From assembly GCA_900757185.1 (NCBI GenBank), contig CAAEMX010000035.1, positions 1 to 64,000 on the forward strand: DNA of 64,000 nucleotides, given 5' to 3'. The notes beneath the pieces are model-generated. The model saw nothing but the letters and a program-made list of their open reading frames with translations, made no database searches and was not told the origin of the DNA. The stretch comes from an uncultured Collinsella sp. (GTDB taxonomy: Bacteria > Actinomycetota > Coriobacteriia > Coriobacteriales > Coriobacteriaceae). The position numbers and the translations under genes are program-made. Shown here piece by piece: positions 61,687-64,000 of this stretch (the first letter of the stretch is position 1; every line of letters starts with the position of its first letter).

Positions 61687-63024
61687 ATGCTGTTTGATCA
61701 GGTGACGGTTATCGGTGGCGGTCTGGCGGGTTCGGAATGCGCGATCCAGCTGGCAGACCGCGGGTTTGCCGTAAAGCTGTGCGAGATGCGCCCCCAGGTG
61801 AGCTCCCCGGCCCACCATACCGATCACCTGGCAGAGCTCGTCTGCTCCAATTCGTTTAAGTCGACCCGTCCGGATTCTGCGGCTGGTTTGCTGAAGGCCG
61901 AGCTTGAGCGCATGGGCTCGGCCCTGCTCGATTGCGCCCATCGTGCGGCCGTTCCCGCCGGCGGGGCCCTGGCGGTCGACCGTGTCAAGTTTTCCGAGCT
62001 TGTCGAGGCCGAGGTTGCCGCCCGTCCCAATATCGAGATCATTCATGGCGAGGTCACGCAGATTCCCGAGGGCCATGTGGTCATTGCCGCTGGCCCCTTG
62101 TGCTCGCCGGCATTGAGCGAAGAGGTCATGAAGCTCGTCGGTGGCGACGCCCTTGCGTTCTTCGATGCCGCGGCGCCGATCGTCGATGCCTCCACGCTCG
62201 ATATGGACGTGCTGTTCTCGCAGTCGCGCTACGAGGAACAGGGGAGCGGCGACTATCTCAACGCTCCACTCAATAAGGAGGAGTACGAGGCCTTTATCGA
62301 GGCGCTTACCACGGCCGACCGCGTGGTGCTCAAGGACTTTGAGGGCGGCGATCTGTTCCAGGCATGCCAGCCTGCCGAGGAGGTTGCGCGCACCGGCAAG
62401 GACGCCATTCGCTTTGGCGCCATGAAGCCCGTCGGCCTCACCGACCCGCGTACCGGACGTCGCCCCTGGGCGGCGATTCAACTGCGTGCCGAGAACAAGG
62501 AGAAGACCGCCTATAACCTGGTGGGCTTCCAGACCAACCTGACCTTTGGCGAGCAGAAGCGCGTCTTCCATATGGTGCCGGGTCTGGAGAACGCCGAGTT
62601 CTTCCGCTACGGTGTCATGCACCGCAATACCTTTGTCGACGCCCCGCACGTGCTCGATGGCACCTTTGCCGTGCCCGGTACCGGCGTGCGCCTGGCCGGT
62701 CAGATCACCGGCACCGAGGGCTATATGGAGGCCGTGGCGACCGGTCTGCTCGCGGCGCTCAACACCTATGCCGAGGCTATCGGTGCCGCGGGCGTCGAGC
62801 TGCCGCGCGTGGGCGCCCTGGGCGCGCTCGTGGGCTATGCGACCGATCCGGCAACGGTGGGCTATCAGCCCATGCACGTCAACTTTGGCTTGGTGCCGCC
62901 GCTCGAGGACGGCAAGCGCCGCAGTAAGCGCGATCGCTACCAGGCCTATGCGGACCGTGCGCTCGAGGCTCTTGATGCCTATCTGGCAACTCGCCCCGAT
63001 CTGTTTGGAGGCGACCGGTCATAG
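61687..63024 (+). CDS. trmFO: Methylenetetrahydrofolate-tRNA-(uracil-5-)-methyltransferase TrmFO
   Basis: 445 residues. FAD-binding VTVIGGGLAGSECA (6-19), then CEMRP, HHTDHLAELVCSNSFKS and GRRPWAAIQLRAENKEKTAYN. It forms m5U54 in tRNA using folate. Commonly topA lies between dprA and trmFO; here it is absent. The C-terminus RYQAYADRALEALDAYL is normal. The stop codon overlaps the proposed start of the xer gene. Confidence 0.96.
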   Translation: MLFDQVTVIGGGLAGSECAIQLADRGFAVKLCEMRPQVSSPAHHTDHLAELVCSNSFKSTRPDSAAGLLKAELERMGSALLDCAHRAAVPAGGALAVDRVKFSELVEAEVAARPNIEIIHGEVTQIPEGHVVIAAGPLCSPALSEEVMKLVGGDALAFFDAAAPIVDASTLDMDVLFSQSRYEEQGSGDYLNAPLNKEEYEAFIEALTTADRVVLKDFEGGDLFQACQPAEEVARTGKDAIRFGAMKPVGLTDPRTGRRPWAAIQLRAENKEKTAYNLVGFQTNLTFGEQKRVFHMVPGLENAEFFRYGVMHRNTFVDAPHVLDGTFAVPGTGVRLAGQITGTEGYMEAVATGLLAALNTYAEAIGAAGVELPRVGALGALVGYATDPATVGYQPMHVNFGLVPPLEDGKRRSKRDRYQAYADRALEALDAYLATRPDLFGGDRS

Positions 63025-63941
63025 CCTTTGACCTGCACGACATCGTCGACTCGTTTATCGCCTATATCGCACGTGTCGAGGGACTTTCACCCAACACGGT
63101 GACGGCCTATGGCTCGAGGCTGGAGCGCTTTGCTGCCTGGTGCGAGCGCGAGGATATCGATGCTTTCGCTGCCGACGTGCGCACCATTCGTCGCTATCTT
63201 GCCGAGCTTTCGCGTGAGCAGGTTGCTCCCCGAACGCTTGCGGCGCATCTGTCGGCTATCCGATCGCTCTATCGATGGATGGCTGCCGAGGGGGTCGTGG
63301 AGGGCGATGCGGTCTCGGCAATTTCCTCGCCCAAGCTCCCGCGCGATCTGCCCGGTGTGCTGACGAACCAACAAGTGGAGGCGCTCCTCAAAGCCCCCGA
63401 TACCTCAACTCCCGCGGGACTGCGCGATGCGGCGATGCTCGAGCTGCTCTATGCCTCGGGTGCTCGTATCTCTGAGCTCGCAGCACTCAATGTGGAGTCC
63501 ATCGCTTGGTCCGAACGCACGCTGCGCCTGTGGGGCAAGGGGAGCAAGGAACGTATCGTCCCTCTGTATCGTCGTGCGCTCGAGGCGACGCGTCTCTATA
63601 TTGAGGAGGGGAGGCCGGAGTTGCTCGCTCGGGCAAAGCGCCGTGACCCCGCTACCGGGCCGCATCCGCTGCTTATATCGGCGCGCGGCAATCGCATGAG
63701 CGCCGCCATGCTTAGGCGGCGGTTCCATGCGCTGGCGACGCTCGCCGGCATTCCGGCCGACATCGCCCCGCATGCGATGCGCCATACCTTTGCGACCGAC
63801 TTGCTCGAGGGCGGTGCGGACCTGCGCTCGGTTCAAGAGCTGCTGGGTCATGCGAGCCTGTCCACGACGCAGATCTACACGCATCTCACGCCCGATCGGC
63901 TTAAGCGGGCCGTGGCTCAAGCCCATCCCCGCGGCGAATAG
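63021..63941 (+). CDS. Tyrosine recombinase XerC/XerD
   Basis: 306 residues if it starts at 63021. Catalytic residues: Arg149 in ASGARISE, His251 and Arg254 in HAMRH, His277 in LGHA and Tyr286 in QIYTHL. The N-terminal core-binding domain begins DLHDIVDSFIAYIARVEGLS, but no ATG, GTG or TTG is in frame between the upstream stop (62973) and GTG 63099, which would remove half of it. An ATA at 63021, ten bases after GGAGG (63007-63011) and overlapping the trmFO stop, is the best guess. Resolves chromosome dimers at dif; XerC or XerD cannot be told apart. Confidence 0.9.
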   Translation: MAFDLHDIVDSFIAYIARVEGLSPNTVTAYGSRLERFAAWCEREDIDAFAADVRTIRRYLAELSREQVAPRTLAAHLSAIRSLYRWMAAEGVVEGDAVSAISSPKLPRDLPGVLTNQQVEALLKAPDTSTPAGLRDAAMLELLYASGARISELAALNVESIAWSERTLRLWGKGSKERIVPLYRRALEATRLYIEEGRPELLARAKRRDPATGPHPLLISARGNRMSAAMLRRRFHALATLAGIPADIAPHAMRHTFATDLLEGGADLRSVQELLGHASLSTTQIYTHLTPDRLKRAVAQAHPRGE

Positions 63942-64000
63942 TGGCTGGGACGTCCCGCGCCGCATTCAGGTGTGTGGTTTTGATTGCGGGTTGGCAGGAA
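63942..64000. other. Non-coding end of the window
   Basis: No gene or signal could be recognised in these last 59 bases. Confidence 0.5.

Overview
The window looks like chromosome of a Gram-positive, GC-rich anaerobe of the class Coriobacteriia, most likely Collinsella or a close relative. This is an inference from gene order, the AroE-AroK and RmlC-RmlD fusions, frequent TTG starts with strong ribosome binding sites, and gut-type surface polysaccharide genes. No rRNA, CRISPR array, prophage or transposase was seen.

Region 1 (1-17,355) is a cell-surface polysaccharide locus. It starts with GC-rich dTDP-rhamnose genes (end of rfbA, rfbB, fused rfbC-rfbD). The base composition then drops sharply from about 2,790 to 12,100, a stretch holding glycosyltransferases, a DUF2304 and a DUF6541 membrane protein, a DUF4422 protein and a LicD-family phosphotransferase. 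An ABC exporter pair (wzm/wzt type), tRNA-Arg(TCT), a fused HTH-LicC-LicA protein and UDP-galactopyranose mutase follow. Together they suggest an ABC-exported glycan containing rhamnose and galactofuranose and decorated with phosphocholine or a similar group.

Region 2 (17,434-26,004, minus strand) is a compact aromatic amino acid operon: DAHP synthase, tyrA, aroB, aroA, aroC, pheA, aroE-aroK and aroQ. It covers every step from erythrose-4-phosphate plus PEP to prephenate, and then the Phe and Tyr branches. A promoter and a terminator-like hairpin precede it, so attenuation is possible.

Region 3 (26,058-32,301) has tRNA-Arg(CCG), a P-type cation ATPase, a large inverted repeat, a zinc-ribbon membrane protein, a cyclophilin and a TPR membrane protein.

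Region 4 (32,417-46,091) carries the rod-shape operon mreB-mreC-mreD-PBP2-rodA, a DUF697-like protein, a radical SAM/DUF2344 pair, then rplU-rpmA-obgE-nadD-yqeK-rsfS. dinB lies opposite.

Region 5 (47,489-64,000) is housekeeping: rpsP-khpA-rimM-trmD-lepB, glyQ-glyS, the PPDK regulator and ppdK, rplS, and rnhB-yraN-comM-dprA-trmFO-xer. The xer gene has no canonical start codon at the expected place.

The best candidates for something undescribed are the HTH-LicC-LicA fusion with a 22-bp palindrome upstream of it, a nested-stem RNA candidate at 2943-3014, and the attenuator-like hairpin of the aro operon. All are read by eye, with no database search.
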